A DNA stretch of 64,000 nucleotides, taken from contig JAXLWL010000003.1 of the NCBI GenBank assembly GCA_046328505.1, positions 868,001 to 932,000 on the forward strand, in the 5' to 3' direction. The translations under genes and the position numbers were made by a program. Positions 53,203 through 62,165 of the stretch are shown here, piece after piece. The stretch's first letter is position 1; the number at the start of each line of letters is the position of its first letter. Below the pieces are notes generated by a model. That model worked only from the letters and a program-made list of their open reading frames with translations, was not told the DNA's origin and made no database searches. The DNA is from JBDHWG01 sp046328505 (GTDB lineage: Bacteria; Chloroflexota; Anaerolineae; Epilineales; JAHCIE01).

Positions 53203-53639
53203 TCACCCTCGACTGTCGCATCTGCTCGCCCGTATCCTATCGAGTCTAGGCGAAGTCGAGAGATTTACCTAACACGCTCCTAGAGAAACTATGGCAGGAA
53301 TTACAGCTAAGCGGCAAGGTGCTGGAGGACCACACTGAGAGTCTCGATGAACGCCAGTGGTCAGGAACTATTCCTATTGCAGCACCGCGGGGTCAATGCG
53401 CGCGAAGATAGTTTCTTATAGAGAACGATGCGCTCCTTGTAAACAATGTGCAGGTCGTTGACGACGTGCGACCGGGTCGGTATGATGTTCCCCCGAGGCT
53501 GCCTGAACGGCTAGAACAGGCGGCGTGTCGTGATAAGACTGTGTTATAGCAGAACATGGAACACGGAGAGCACGCGCTTGTGCCGTCCAGACGTCAGTGG
53601 GTATTCGACCCTGATAGTGGGAAACCAGTCCAAGACGCG

Positions 53640-53850
53640 GTGAAGCGGCGGACCGAGGAACGCATCCGCCGTTGCCGCTTGCAGGCAGCGAATATCGTCC
53701 TCGGACAGCCGGAGCCACCGCCCGCACCGTGACTCGATGGCCGAGTCCATTTCCACCGTCGACCCTTCGCGGCCCAACGCGATGCCTGCGCCGAGGGACA
53801 GCAGACCGCCGACGAACTTCACCGGCAGCACGCCCGGCGGCGGCGGTTTC
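53640..53850 (-). pseudogene. Remnant of a ClC-type chloride channel gene
   Basis: PPGVLPVKFVGGLLSLG and GIALGREGSTVEMDSAIE match the selectivity-filter region of ClC channels, where the usual GREGP reads GREGS, followed by RWLRLSEDDIRCLQAATA. Only about 70 residues are left; both sides are unrelated. Confidence 0.6.
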
Positions 53851-53909
53851 GCCTCGCCCCGCGTCACCGCCTCCATGTGCTGGACACCGCTGCCGGCCTC
53901 GACCTCCTC

Positions 53910-54075
53910 CTCCGCGTCCCCCACGATAAGGAGCGCGGCTGCGGCGACCGCCCCATCACCATCACCGACGACGGTCTCACCCACCTCGCCGATAGGGCCG
54001 GCGGCTACGCCCGCACCGCCCTCAACGCCCTCGATCTCGCCGTCGAATCCCCCTCACCGAATGAACCATTGAGAA
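53910..54075 (+). pseudogene. Remnant of a RarA/MgsA-type AAA+ ATPase gene
   Basis: DKERGCGDRPITITDDGL followed by THLADRAGGYARTALNALD resembles the part of RarA after the AAA+ core (sensor 2 region), where GDAR reads GYAR. No ATPase core is present upstream. The fragment abuts the clcA remnant on the opposite strand. Confidence 0.5.
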
Positions 54076-54129
54076 CGTAGCCGCCTGTTAGGAATGGTAG
54101 GCCAGAATCAGTAGGTAAAGTCTACTGTT

Positions 54130-54192
54130 CATTCCGGTCGACCGGCATGGTCACGGGCGATGGCTGAACCAGAAGGACAAGACGGGCTATGG
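54130..54192 (+). pseudogene. Short duplicated fragment of the downstream glucosidase gene
   Basis: Bases 54161-54180 are identical to 57467-57486, and the flanks (CGGTCGACCGGCATGGTCAC against CGGTCTACCGTCATGGTGAC) are clearly related. It is a 60-base echo of the glucosidase gene 3.3 kb downstream. Confidence 0.7.
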
Positions 54193-54362
54193 CGTGCGCG
54201 CCATCCCCTGCGCTTCCCTGCTACAAATGATAGCCAGATGTAACAGAGAAAGACTGCTGATTCCGAGGACGGATTGCAGGTTGTCCTGAAGTATCCTAGG
54301 TCGTAGAGCGGAATGCATTTGTGCCCGCTCGCGTCGCTCTAGTACATGCAAGGAGACTTGGC

Positions 54363-55814
54363 ATGAGCTCTCAAGCAGCACCGATAAAATCTATGAATGT
54401 GAACGTGGCACCTGCGACCGAAGGTCGAATAACGTCGTATGTCATCCTCGTAGCCGTCATTGCTGCGATCGGCGGCCTACTGTTCGGGTATGACACGGGC
54501 GTTATCTCCGGCGCGATTCTGTTCATCAAGCAGCAGTTCGGCATGCCATCCGGTCAAGAAGAGTTCGTGACCAGCGCCGTTCTGCTCGGCGCGGTGCTCG
54601 GCGCGCTCCTGGGCGGCGTCCTGGCGCCCCGTATCGGACGCAAGTGGTCTATCATCGTCGGCGCGGTCCTGTTCCTTGTCGGCACCGCGGCCGCAGCCTT
54701 CGCGCCGAATGTTCCCATCCTCATCTTCGGCCGCATTGTGACCGGCATGGGCATTGGCCTGGCCTCGTTCGTCGTGCCCATGTACATCTCAGAAATGGCG
54801 CCGGCCCGCTACCGCGGCCAGATGACATCCCTCAACCAGCTTGCCATCGTGGTGGGCATCCTCCTCGCATACCTCATTGACTACGTGTTCTCGAAAGGGT
54901 CGGACTGGCGTTGGATGTTCGCCGTCGGCCTCATCCCGGCCGCGGCGTTGGGCATTGGCATGCTATTCATGCCGCTCAGTCCGCGCTGGCTGATCTCCAA
55001 GGGGCGCGTTCCGGAGGCGAAGAAGGTCCTGGAGAAGACGCGCGGCACATCGGATGTTCAGCCAGAGATTGAGCATACGCAGGAGGAGCTGAGGGTCATG
55101 AGTAGCGGAGGCTACGGGGCGCTGCTGCTGCCGCTGCTACGCCTGCCCCTCATTATCGGCATCGGCCTGGCGATCCTGCAGCAGGTGACCGGCATTAACA
55201 CCGTCATCTATTACGCCCCCACCATCTTCGAGATGTCTGGTCTCGGCTCGGCGGGCACGTCTATCGCCGCAACGGCAGGCGTGGGTATCGTCAATTTCAT
55301 CGGCACCATCGTCGCCATCTTCCTGGTGGATCGAAGCGGGCGCCGTCCACTCCTGACGGTGTCCCTGGCCGGCATGTCCGCTGCCCTTCTGCTTCTCGCC
55401 GCCGCGTTCGGCTTCCGTGGTATGTTCGCCGCGGGCTCCAATATGCTCGGTATCCTGACCGCCGCAGGCCTGATGATTTACGTTTTCGCCTTCGCCATCG
55501 GCCTCGGCCCGGTGTTCTGGGTGCTCATCTCCGAGATCTACCCGCTGAATGTTCGCGGCCAGGCGATGAGCATGGCGACGGTAGCCAACTGGGCAGCGAA
55601 CTGGCTCATAAGCGTGACGTTCCTCACCCTCGTGAATGTGCTCGGCCAGGCCGGCACGTTCCTGCTTTACGCGGTAATCAGTGTGTTCGCCATCTGGTTC
55701 GTCCGCCGCTTGGTGCCCGAGACGAAGGGCAAGACGCTGGAGCAGGTGCAGGCGATCTTCGCGTCGCGGGAACATGTGGCGCCACCGCAAGCTAGCACCA
55801 AAGCGCATGCCTGA
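54363..55814 (+). CDS. Sugar-porter MFS transporter
   Basis: The 483-residue protein is a proton-linked sugar symporter of the major facilitator superfamily, with twelve hydrophobic helices. ATG 54363 follows AAGGAG. IGGLLFGYDTGVISGAILF is the first-helix signature, GRIVTGMGIGLASFVVPMYI is helix 4, QQVTGINTVIYYAPTI is the sugar-binding QQ-x-x-G motif, LVDRSGRRPLL is the D-R-x-G-R-R loop, and PETKGKTLEQVQ is the C-terminal motif. The glucosidase directly after it suggests uptake of glucose or a similar hexose. Confidence 0.9.
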   Translation: MSSQAAPIKSMNVNVAPATEGRITSYVILVAVIAAIGGLLFGYDTGVISGAILFIKQQFGMPSGQEEFVTSAVLLGAVLGALLGGVLAPRIGRKWSIIVGAVLFLVGTAAAAFAPNVPILIFGRIVTGMGIGLASFVVPMYISEMAPARYRGQMTSLNQLAIVVGILLAYLIDYVFSKGSDWRWMFAVGLIPAAALGIGMLFMPLSPRWLISKGRVPEAKKVLEKTRGTSDVQPEIEHTQEELRVMSSGGYGALLLPLLRLPLIIGIGLAILQQVTGINTVIYYAPTIFEMSGLGSAGTSIAATAGVGIVNFIGTIVAIFLVDRSGRRPLLTVSLAGMSAALLLLAAAFGFRGMFAAGSNMLGILTAAGLMIYVFAFAIGLGPVFWVLISEIYPLNVRGQAMSMATVANWAANWLISVTFLTLVNVLGQAGTFLLYAVISVFAIWFVRRLVPETKGKTLEQVQAIFASREHVAPPQASTKAHA

Positions 55815-55853
55815 GCGCAATACCACTGTTCACCAATCTGCAATCTGCGCATT

Positions 55854-55880
55854 GGGGATGTCTCATCTCGAGACATCCCC
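55854..55880 (+). terminator. Hairpin between the sugar porter and glucosidase genes
   Basis: GGGGATGTCTC (55854-55864) and GAGACATCCCC (55870-55880) are perfect complements around ATCTC. No T-run follows, so this may limit rather than stop transcription into the glucosidase. Confidence 0.55.
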
Positions 55881-55900
55881 ACATTCTGGAGGTATCACCC

Positions 55901-58618
55901 GTGACCGCACCGAGCACAGCAAGAACCGAAGAGGCGCACCGACTGGCCGCCATCCAGGTGGGCGCCGACGCCTGGCAGCGCTGGGGGACGTACCTTAGCG
56001 ATCGGGCCTGGGGCACCGTGCGCGAGGACTACTCCGCCAACGGCGACGCCTGGGCCTACTTCCCCTTCGAGCACGCCCATCAGCGTGTCTACCGCTGGAA
56101 CGAGGACGGCCTGGCCGGCTTCTGCGACGAGAAGCAGACGATCTGCCTGTCTCTGGCGCTGTGGAACGAGAAGGACTCTATCCTCAAGGAGCGCCCCTTC
56201 GGCCTGACCAACAGCCAGGGCAACCACGGCGAGGATGTCAAAGACTACTGGTTCTACCTGGACAACCTGCCCACGCACAGCTATGCCCGGATGGTCTACA
56301 AGTACCCGCAGGCGGCCTTCCCTTACGCCGATCTCGTGAAAGTCAACGGCGAGCGAAGTCAGCTGGAGCCGGAGTATGAGCTCTTCGATGCCCTACGCGA
56401 GGAGTGGCTGGCGAACCGCTACTTCGACGTGTTCGTGGAGTACGCCAAAGCCGGCGTAGAGGACATCCTGTGTCGCATCACGGTCGTGAACCGCGGCCCC
56501 GATGCCGCGCCCATTCACGTCCTACCCCATCTATGGTACCGAAATACGTGGTCGTGGGACGAGGGACAGACTCGCTATTCGATCGAGGCGGCCGGCTCGG
56601 GGCGGGCGGTGACGACGCACCCGGCGCTGGGCAAGCGCTGGTACTACGCCCAGACGTCGGGTGGCGGCGCCGGCGAGTTACTGTTCTGCGAGAACGAGAC
56701 GAACTTCGAGCGGCTGTACGGCGTGGCCAACAAGACGACGTTCGTTAAGGACGGCATCAACGACACCGTCGTCCACAATGCTTCGAACGCGGCCGGCCGG
56801 GAGCGTGGCAGCAAAATGGCCGCTCACTTCGCCAAGACACTCGCGCCGGGTGAGACTTGGGTCGTCCAGGTGCGCCTCTCACCCCGGGACCTGCCGCAAC
56901 CCTTCGCCAACTTCGACCAGACGTTCGAGCTACGGCAGCAGGAGGCGGACGAGTTCTACAACTCGATCCACGCGCCGCACCTGACGGACGACCAGAAGCT
57001 CGTTCAGCGCCAGGCGCTAGCGGGGCTGCTATGGTGCAAGCAGTACTATCACTATGCCGTCCACCGCTGGCTCCAGGGCGACCCGACGCAGCCCTCGCCG
57101 CCGCCCGAGCGCTGGCACGGGCGCAACGCGAACTGGCAGCACATCTACAACGACGACATCATCCTGATGCCGGACGCCTGGGAGTATCCGTGGTACGCCG
57201 CGTGGGACCTGACGTTCCACTGCGTGAGCATGGCGCTCATTGACCCGGCGTTCGCCAAGCGGCAACTTCAGATGATTGCTTCGGCCTCGTACCAGCACCC
57301 CTACGGCGAGCTGCCGGCCTACGAGTGGAACTTCAGCGACGTCAACCCACCGCTTCTCTCCTGGGCGGGTTGGCAGGTCTACCTGCTGGACCTGGGGCGC
57401 GGCGGCGTTCCCGACCTGGCTTTCCTGGAAACGATCTATCGGTCTACCGTCATGGTGACGGGATGGTGGCTGAACCAGAAGGACAAGGCGGGCAATGGTA
57501 TCTTCGGCGGCGGCTTCCTGGGCATGGACAATATCGGCGTGTTCAACCGCGACCAGCCGCTACCGACAGGCGGGACGCTGGAGCAGACCGACGGCACGGC
57601 ATGGATGGCAATGCTGGCGCTGCACATGCTGGAAATCACCGTTGAACTGGCGCGGCGCGACATCACGTACCGCGACATGCTGCCGCGCTATCTCTGGGAC
57701 TACGTCTTCATCTCCAACGTCCTCCAAGATGGGGTCGGCGGGCTAAAGCTGTGGGATGAGGACAGGCAGTTCTACTTCGATGTTATTCGCGAGCCAGACG
57801 GCCGGAGCATCCCGCTCGAAGTGTTTTCCATCAACGGCCTCGTCCCGCTCTACGCCTCAATCGCCGTGCTGAACCAGCACATTGCCGAGGTTCTCGCGTT
57901 GGAGGACCGCTACCGCCAGCGTATCCCCGAACTCCTGGCCAACGTCCAATCCCGTGAAGAGACTGGTGTCCACAACCACACGTTGTACGCCGTCGTCTTC
58001 GGCGATCGCCTGCGCAACGTCCTGAAGCATGTGCTCGATCCGGCGCAGTTTCTCTCGGACTATGGCGTGCGCGCCGTCTCGCGCTATCACCAGGACCACC
58101 CCTACACCTTTGTGGTGGGTGGTCAGGAATTCAGCGTCGAGTACTGGCCGAACGTCTCCCACAATCGCATGTTCGGCGGCAACTCCAACTGGCGCGGCCC
58201 AATCTGGTTCCCAGTCAACTTCCTGTTGGTGCAGGCGATGAACGCCTACGCCCGCTTCTATGGCGACACGTTCAAGGTCGAGATGCCGACCGGCTCCGGG
58301 CAGATGGCGACGTTGTCCGAGGTCGGTGACGAACTGGCGCGGCGGCTGACGATGATCTTCGTGCGGGACGACAAGGGGCGCCGCGCCGTGTTCGGCGACA
58401 ACGCCACCTTCCAGACGGACCCGCACTGGCGCGACTATATCCCGTTCTACGAGTACTTCGACGGCGACGACGGATCCGGGGTCGGGGCGAGCCACCAGAC
58501 GGGCTGGACGGCAACGGTTGCGCTGCTGCTCCAGTACGGCGGCGACTTGCGCTTCGTGGACCTGAGCAAGTACGAAACGCCGGAGCAGCCGCAGACGCCG
58601 ACCCTGACCCCTGCATAG
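55901..58618 (+). CDS. GH63-family glucosidase (MGH1-like)
   Basis: The 905-residue protein belongs to the (alpha/alpha)6-barrel glucosidases related to GH63 mannosyl-oligosaccharide glucosidase. GTG 55901 follows CTGGAGGT. N-terminal parts are WGTVREDYSANGDAWAYFPF and YWFYLDNLPTHSYARMVYKYP. The catalytic barrel has AWDLTFHCVSMALIDP and ELPAYEWNFSDVNPPL, with TDGTAWMAMLALHMLE and NRMFGGNSNWRGPIWFPVNF near the C-terminus. No signal peptide is present, so it should act inside the cell, for example on glucosylglycerate-type or trehalose-like solutes. The sugar porter upstream fits such a role. Confidence 0.85.
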   Translation: MTAPSTARTEEAHRLAAIQVGADAWQRWGTYLSDRAWGTVREDYSANGDAWAYFPFEHAHQRVYRWNEDGLAGFCDEKQTICLSLALWNEKDSILKERPFGLTNSQGNHGEDVKDYWFYLDNLPTHSYARMVYKYPQAAFPYADLVKVNGERSQLEPEYELFDALREEWLANRYFDVFVEYAKAGVEDILCRITVVNRGPDAAPIHVLPHLWYRNTWSWDEGQTRYSIEAAGSGRAVTTHPALGKRWYYAQTSGGGAGELLFCENETNFERLYGVANKTTFVKDGINDTVVHNASNAAGRERGSKMAAHFAKTLAPGETWVVQVRLSPRDLPQPFANFDQTFELRQQEADEFYNSIHAPHLTDDQKLVQRQALAGLLWCKQYYHYAVHRWLQGDPTQPSPPPERWHGRNANWQHIYNDDIILMPDAWEYPWYAAWDLTFHCVSMALIDPAFAKRQLQMIASASYQHPYGELPAYEWNFSDVNPPLLSWAGWQVYLLDLGRGGVPDLAFLETIYRSTVMVTGWWLNQKDKAGNGIFGGGFLGMDNIGVFNRDQPLPTGGTLEQTDGTAWMAMLALHMLEITVELARRDITYRDMLPRYLWDYVFISNVLQDGVGGLKLWDEDRQFYFDVIREPDGRSIPLEVFSINGLVPLYASIAVLNQHIAEVLALEDRYRQRIPELLANVQSREETGVHNHTLYAVVFGDRLRNVLKHVLDPAQFLSDYGVRAVSRYHQDHPYTFVVGGQEFSVEYWPNVSHNRMFGGNSNWRGPIWFPVNFLLVQAMNAYARFYGDTFKVEMPTGSGQMATLSEVGDELARRLTMIFVRDDKGRRAVFGDNATFQTDPHWRDYIPFYEYFDGDDGSGVGASHQTGWTATVALLLQYGGDLRFVDLSKYETPEQPQTPTLTPA

Positions 58619-58661
58619 GCAGTCGCGACCTGAGACTCGACCGCATGGGTTTGTTGCGGAA

Positions 58662-58701
58662 TGCAGTTCGCGCCGGAGATGGCTCTCCGGCGCGAACTGC
58701 A
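58662..58701. terminator. Bidirectional terminator between convergent glucosidase and ndh
   Basis: A perfect 18-base inverted repeat (TGCAGTTCGCGCCGGAGA and its complement) with a four-base loop TGGC lies between the stop codons of two convergent genes. It is the longest perfect hairpin I noted in the window. Confidence 0.8.
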
Positions 58702-58732
58702 TGAACAGTAACTTTTGCACAGCAGTCGTTAG

Positions 58733-60076
58733 TCACGATGGTTCGGCGGCGGCTTGTGCTTCCTCCTTAGTCACGATCGTGATGAGCCGCTCCTGCGAAT
58801 CCATGCGCAGATAGTCCCAGCTCCAGTCCAGTGCCGTCGTAAATCTGTTCTGGAAGCCGCGCAGGTACAGCAGGTGGAGGCCAAGCCACGCGGACCAGGC
58901 AGGGAAGCCGGTCAGGGTGAGGTACTTCTCGTCGGCCGGCGTGTGCATCTCATGCATGTGGCCCGGCTTCGCCAGGCCGGCGACGGCCGACCCCCGTCCG
59001 ATAACGGCCATGATGCCCTTATCCAGGTAGCGGAACGGCTCGATGGTCTCGCCACCCTCGCGCACCTTCGCAATGAGCTCGGCCACATAGTCGCCGCCCT
59101 GGATGGCCGGCTGGGCCAGCCCCGGCAGCGGGACGCCGTCGTACATGTACGAGGCGATGTCGCCGATGGCGAACACATTCGGGTAGTCCTTGACGCTGAA
59201 ATCTTCGCCCACGACGATGCGCCCGCCGTGACCCAGCGGCAGGTTGAGCTTGCTGGTGAACGACGGCGCTTTGACGCCCGTTGCCCAGAGCAACGTCTTG
59301 GCCGGTAGCTTCGCGCCCCCTTCCAGGATCACATTGTCCTCGTCCGCCGACTCCGCCGATGAGTTCAGGCGGACATCAACGCCAAGCTCCTGGAGGCGCT
59401 TCAGCGTCGCCTCGCGGGCCTTGGCCGGGAACGGGGGCAGGAGCGCGTCCCCGCGCTGCAGCAGGATGATCTTTACCTCGTCTCGCAGAATGTTTGGGTA
59501 ATCGACTTGCAAGACATGGCTGACGAGTTCAGCCAGAGCGCCAGAGAACTCGACACCAATCGGGCCGCCGCCGACCACGACGAACGTCAGCAGTGCCTGG
59601 CGCTGCGTCGGGTCGGTCTCGCGGTCCGCGGCCTCAAACATCGTCAAGACCTGGTTGCGCAGCGCGACGGCCATCGGCAACGCTGTCAAGGTGAACGACG
59701 TCTTGTGGATGGACTCGTTGCCGAAGTAGTTCGGCACATTGCCGGCGGCGATGACCAGGTAGTCGTACGCGACCGGCCCAACGGACGTTTGCAGAATGCC
59801 CTTGTCAGGGTCCAGCCCTTGCGCCTCGGCCATCGTGAAGCTCACCCCGTCCGAGTTGCGGAGGATTTCGCGAATCGCACCGGCAATCTGGTCCTGCTGC
59901 AACGCCGCCGTTGCGACCTGGTAGAGCAAGGGCTGGAACACGGTGTAGTCGTTGCGGTCGATGACGACGACGTCTAACCCGTTACCCGCGAGCTTTTCGG
60001 CGCAGGCCAGCCCACCAAACCCTGCGCCCACAATCACCACGCGCTTCTTGTCCGTCGGCTTTTCGGCTAGTGACAT
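58733..60076 (-). CDS. ndh: Type II NADH dehydrogenase
   Basis: The 447-residue flavoprotein oxidises NADH and reduces quinone without pumping protons. VVIVGAGFGGLACAEKLAG is the FAD motif, FVVVGGGPIGVEFSGALAEL is the NADH motif, FAIGDIASYMYDGVPLPGLAQPA is the second FAD/quinone-site segment with AQPA, and the C-terminal part (WLGLHLLYLRGFQNRF) is the amphipathic membrane anchor. It ends a five-gene minus-strand run with SDR, MFS and GMC genes, so it may feed their NADH into the quinone pool. Confidence 0.93.
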   Translation of the reverse strand: MSLAEKPTDKKRVVIVGAGFGGLACAEKLAGNGLDVVVIDRNDYTVFQPLLYQVATAALQQDQIAGAIREILRNSDGVSFTMAEAQGLDPDKGILQTSVGPVAYDYLVIAAGNVPNYFGNESIHKTSFTLTALPMAVALRNQVLTMFEAADRETDPTQRQALLTFVVVGGGPIGVEFSGALAELVSHVLQVDYPNILRDEVKIILLQRGDALLPPFPAKAREATLKRLQELGVDVRLNSSAESADEDNVILEGGAKLPAKTLLWATGVKAPSFTSKLNLPLGHGGRIVVGEDFSVKDYPNVFAIGDIASYMYDGVPLPGLAQPAIQGGDYVAELIAKVREGGETIEPFRYLDKGIMAVIGRGSAVAGLAKPGHMHEMHTPADEKYLTLTGFPAWSAWLGLHLLYLRGFQNRFTTALDWSWDYLRMDSQERLITIVTKEEAQAAAEPS

Positions 60077-60112
60077 CCCAGGTCTCCTCGTCTGCTCAAT
60101 GCGAGCGGCGGC

Positions 60113-60880
60113 CTACAGGCCGGGGCTTTGGTGCATCATGCCGCCGTCGGCGAAGACCGTCGTAGCGGTGATGTAGCTGGCGGCGTCGCTGGCGAGGAAG
60201 GCAACAACGCTGGCAATCTCTGCTGGCTTCGCCATGCGGCCCAGTGGAATCGCCGCGTCGAGCTTCGCCATCAGCGCCGGGTCCTTCATCGTGACCAGGT
60301 TGATGGGTGTGGCGACGGCGCCTGGCCCGACGCCGACGACCAGAATATTGTGCGGGGCCAGCTCCACTCCGGCCGTCCGGGTGAGCATGCGCATGCCGCC
60401 TTTCGACAGACAGTACGGCGTGTTGCCCGGCATCGGCCAGTCCTCGTGCACCGACGTGATGTTGATGATGCGCCCGCCGCCCCCCTGCTTGATCATCTGC
60501 TTTGCCGCGATCTGCGTGCCGAAGAACGCGCTCTTGAGGTTGATCTCGAGCACCTTCTCGTACTGCGCCTCGGTCGTGTCCAGCACCGACGTGCGGGTCT
60601 CGACGCCGGCGTTGTTGACCATAACGTCAATTCGCCCAAACTTCTGGACGGCGGCATCAATCAGCTTCTGGAGGTCGGCGACCTGGCTGACGTCGGCGTC
60701 CACGCCGATGGCCTGGTCGCCCAGGGCGGCGATCTGCTGCTCCTCGGCCTCGGTTGCCTCTGGGTGCGATATATAGTCAATCACGATGTTCGCGCCTTGC
60801 CGCGCCAGCTCCAGCGCGATGGCCTTGCCGATGCCGCTGTTGCCGCCGGTGACGATGGCGATCTTTCCCTTCAAGCTCAT
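60113..60880 (-). CDS. Short-chain dehydrogenase, glucose 1-dehydrogenase-like
   Basis: The 255-residue SDR enzyme has TGGNSGIGKAIALEL as cofactor motif, VNNAGVETRTSV, the catalytic Ser in ITSVHED, and YCLSKGG with Tyr-x3-Lys. VGPGAVATPIN is the end motif. The overall sequence (LKGKIAIVTGG, NIVIDY, AVQKFGRIDVMVNNAG) is nearest to glucose 1-dehydrogenase-type SDRs, which oxidise glucose to gluconolactone. A GGAGA site precedes it. Gaps to the MFS gene (48 bases) and ndh (36 bases) show one operon. Confidence 0.85.
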   Translation of the reverse strand: MSLKGKIAIVTGGNSGIGKAIALELARQGANIVIDYISHPEATEAEEQQIAALGDQAIGVDADVSQVADLQKLIDAAVQKFGRIDVMVNNAGVETRTSVLDTTEAQYEKVLEINLKSAFFGTQIAAKQMIKQGGGGRIINITSVHEDWPMPGNTPYCLSKGGMRMLTRTAGVELAPHNILVVGVGPGAVATPINLVTMKDPALMAKLDAAIPLGRMAKPAEIASVVAFLASDAASYITATTVFADGGMMHQSPGL

Positions 60881-60928
60881 GGTGTAGTCTCCTTACAAGA
60901 CGATTGTCTAAAGTGCAATCCGTGGATG

Positions 60929-62143
60929 CTATGCCGGCTCTGTCTTCGGTTTGGCCGCAGGCGCGTGACTCCGTTGGACAATCACGAACGCCACGGCCGC
61001 CATGGCGAGGGCCACAATAGCCGCGAGGCCAAAGATTGTGCTCAGGCTCACGCCTGTATGGTCCTCGATCGGCCCAACGCCAAAGGCCGCGATACCATAT
61101 CCCATCTGGTAGAACGCGATCAGTCCGCCGGCCACCGACGCCGCAATGACGCTCATTGCCGTCTGACCGAAGCTAATCGTTAGCGGCAGCAGCGCCGAGC
61201 AGCCGAACCCGGCCAGCCCAAAAGCGAGCACACCCAAGATGGGGTCGCCCGTCGGCAGACGGGAGGTGATGAGGAATGCCGCCGCGACGACGAACGGCAG
61301 CACCCGGTAGGTGCGTGTTTCCGGGAAGTGCTTTTCGATGGCCGCGAAGAACACGCGGCCCACCGTCACCATCCCCCAGAACGCCGTCAGAGCGATGGAC
61401 GCCAGGGTTGTGCTCGCCCCCAGCGTCCCGGTCATATACAACGTCGCCCAGTTGCCGTTCATCGTCTCGCAGATCCCATAGAGCAGGGCAAACCCGGCGT
61501 AGAGCCATAAGCTCGACGGGATGGGGGTCCGCCCTTTGGCCGTCGGCACGGTCTGTTGTGCGACGGCCGCGCGGAGAGGCAAGCGCGAGCTGAACAGCAG
61601 CAGCGCGAGCACCAGCACCGCCGCTAGCACTGGCAGCCCCCACCAGATGCCCAGGCCGACGAACACGGCGACAAACAACGGCGCAAGCGCCGTGCCCAGG
61701 CCTAGCAGGGCGTTCATAATGAGCACGGCCGAGTCGACCCGCTGCGGGAAGAAGACGGCGGCGAATGTGTTGAGGGACGGCACCGTCAGCCCAAAGCCAA
61801 TGCCCAGGCTGCCCGTCGCTGCCAGCAGCATCCCATACGCCAGACTGTGGTTTGCCATCACGAATTGGCTCAGGAACAGCAGGGTCATGGCGACAAGGTC
61901 CGCCGCCAGGCCGAGCAGGTAGATACGCTTGATGCCCATCCGCCGTGACAGGCCGGCGCCGGCGAGCGACGCTGCGATTGCCGTAATCGCTTGCGGCAGA
62001 AACATTGCACCATAGGCCGTATTGGACAGACCATAGTACTGCGGGCTAGTGAAGATGCTGCTCGCCGCCGGAAACGTCACGAGCACCAGGCCCTGGATCA
62101 GGCCTGCCCCGTAAACCGCGCCAATTTCGCTACGCTGAGCCAT
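60929..62143 (-). CDS. MFS transporter
   Basis: The 404-residue membrane protein has about twelve helices, starting IGAVYGAGLIQGLVLVTFPA. A conserved loop after helix 2 (SRRMGIKRIYLLG) fits the G-x-x-x-D/R-R-x-G-R motif of the superfamily. SLNTFAAVFFPQRVDSAV and GICETMNGNWATLYM are part of a fucose- or nitrate-like branch, but the substrate is not clear. Its place between the GMC oxidoreductase and SDR genes suggests uptake or export of a sugar or sugar acid. Confidence 0.82.
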   Translation of the reverse strand: MAQRSEIGAVYGAGLIQGLVLVTFPAASSIFTSPQYYGLSNTAYGAMFLPQAITAIAASLAGAGLSRRMGIKRIYLLGLAADLVAMTLLFLSQFVMANHSLAYGMLLAATGSLGIGFGLTVPSLNTFAAVFFPQRVDSAVLIMNALLGLGTALAPLFVAVFVGLGIWWGLPVLAAVLVLALLLFSSRLPLRAAVAQQTVPTAKGRTPIPSSLWLYAGFALLYGICETMNGNWATLYMTGTLGASTTLASIALTAFWGMVTVGRVFFAAIEKHFPETRTYRVLPFVVAAAFLITSRLPTGDPILGVLAFGLAGFGCSALLPLTISFGQTAMSVIAASVAGGLIAFYQMGYGIAAFGVGPIEDHTGVSLSTIFGLAAIVALAMAAVAFVIVQRSHAPAAKPKTEPA

Positions 62144-62165
62144 CGCGATCTCCTGGCGTGTGGCG

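Noticed and set aside
53544..53984. 146-codon minus-strand frame as a complete gene
   Set aside because: Only the middle resembles a ClC channel; the N-terminal part is antisense to the rarA remnant and the rest is unrelated.
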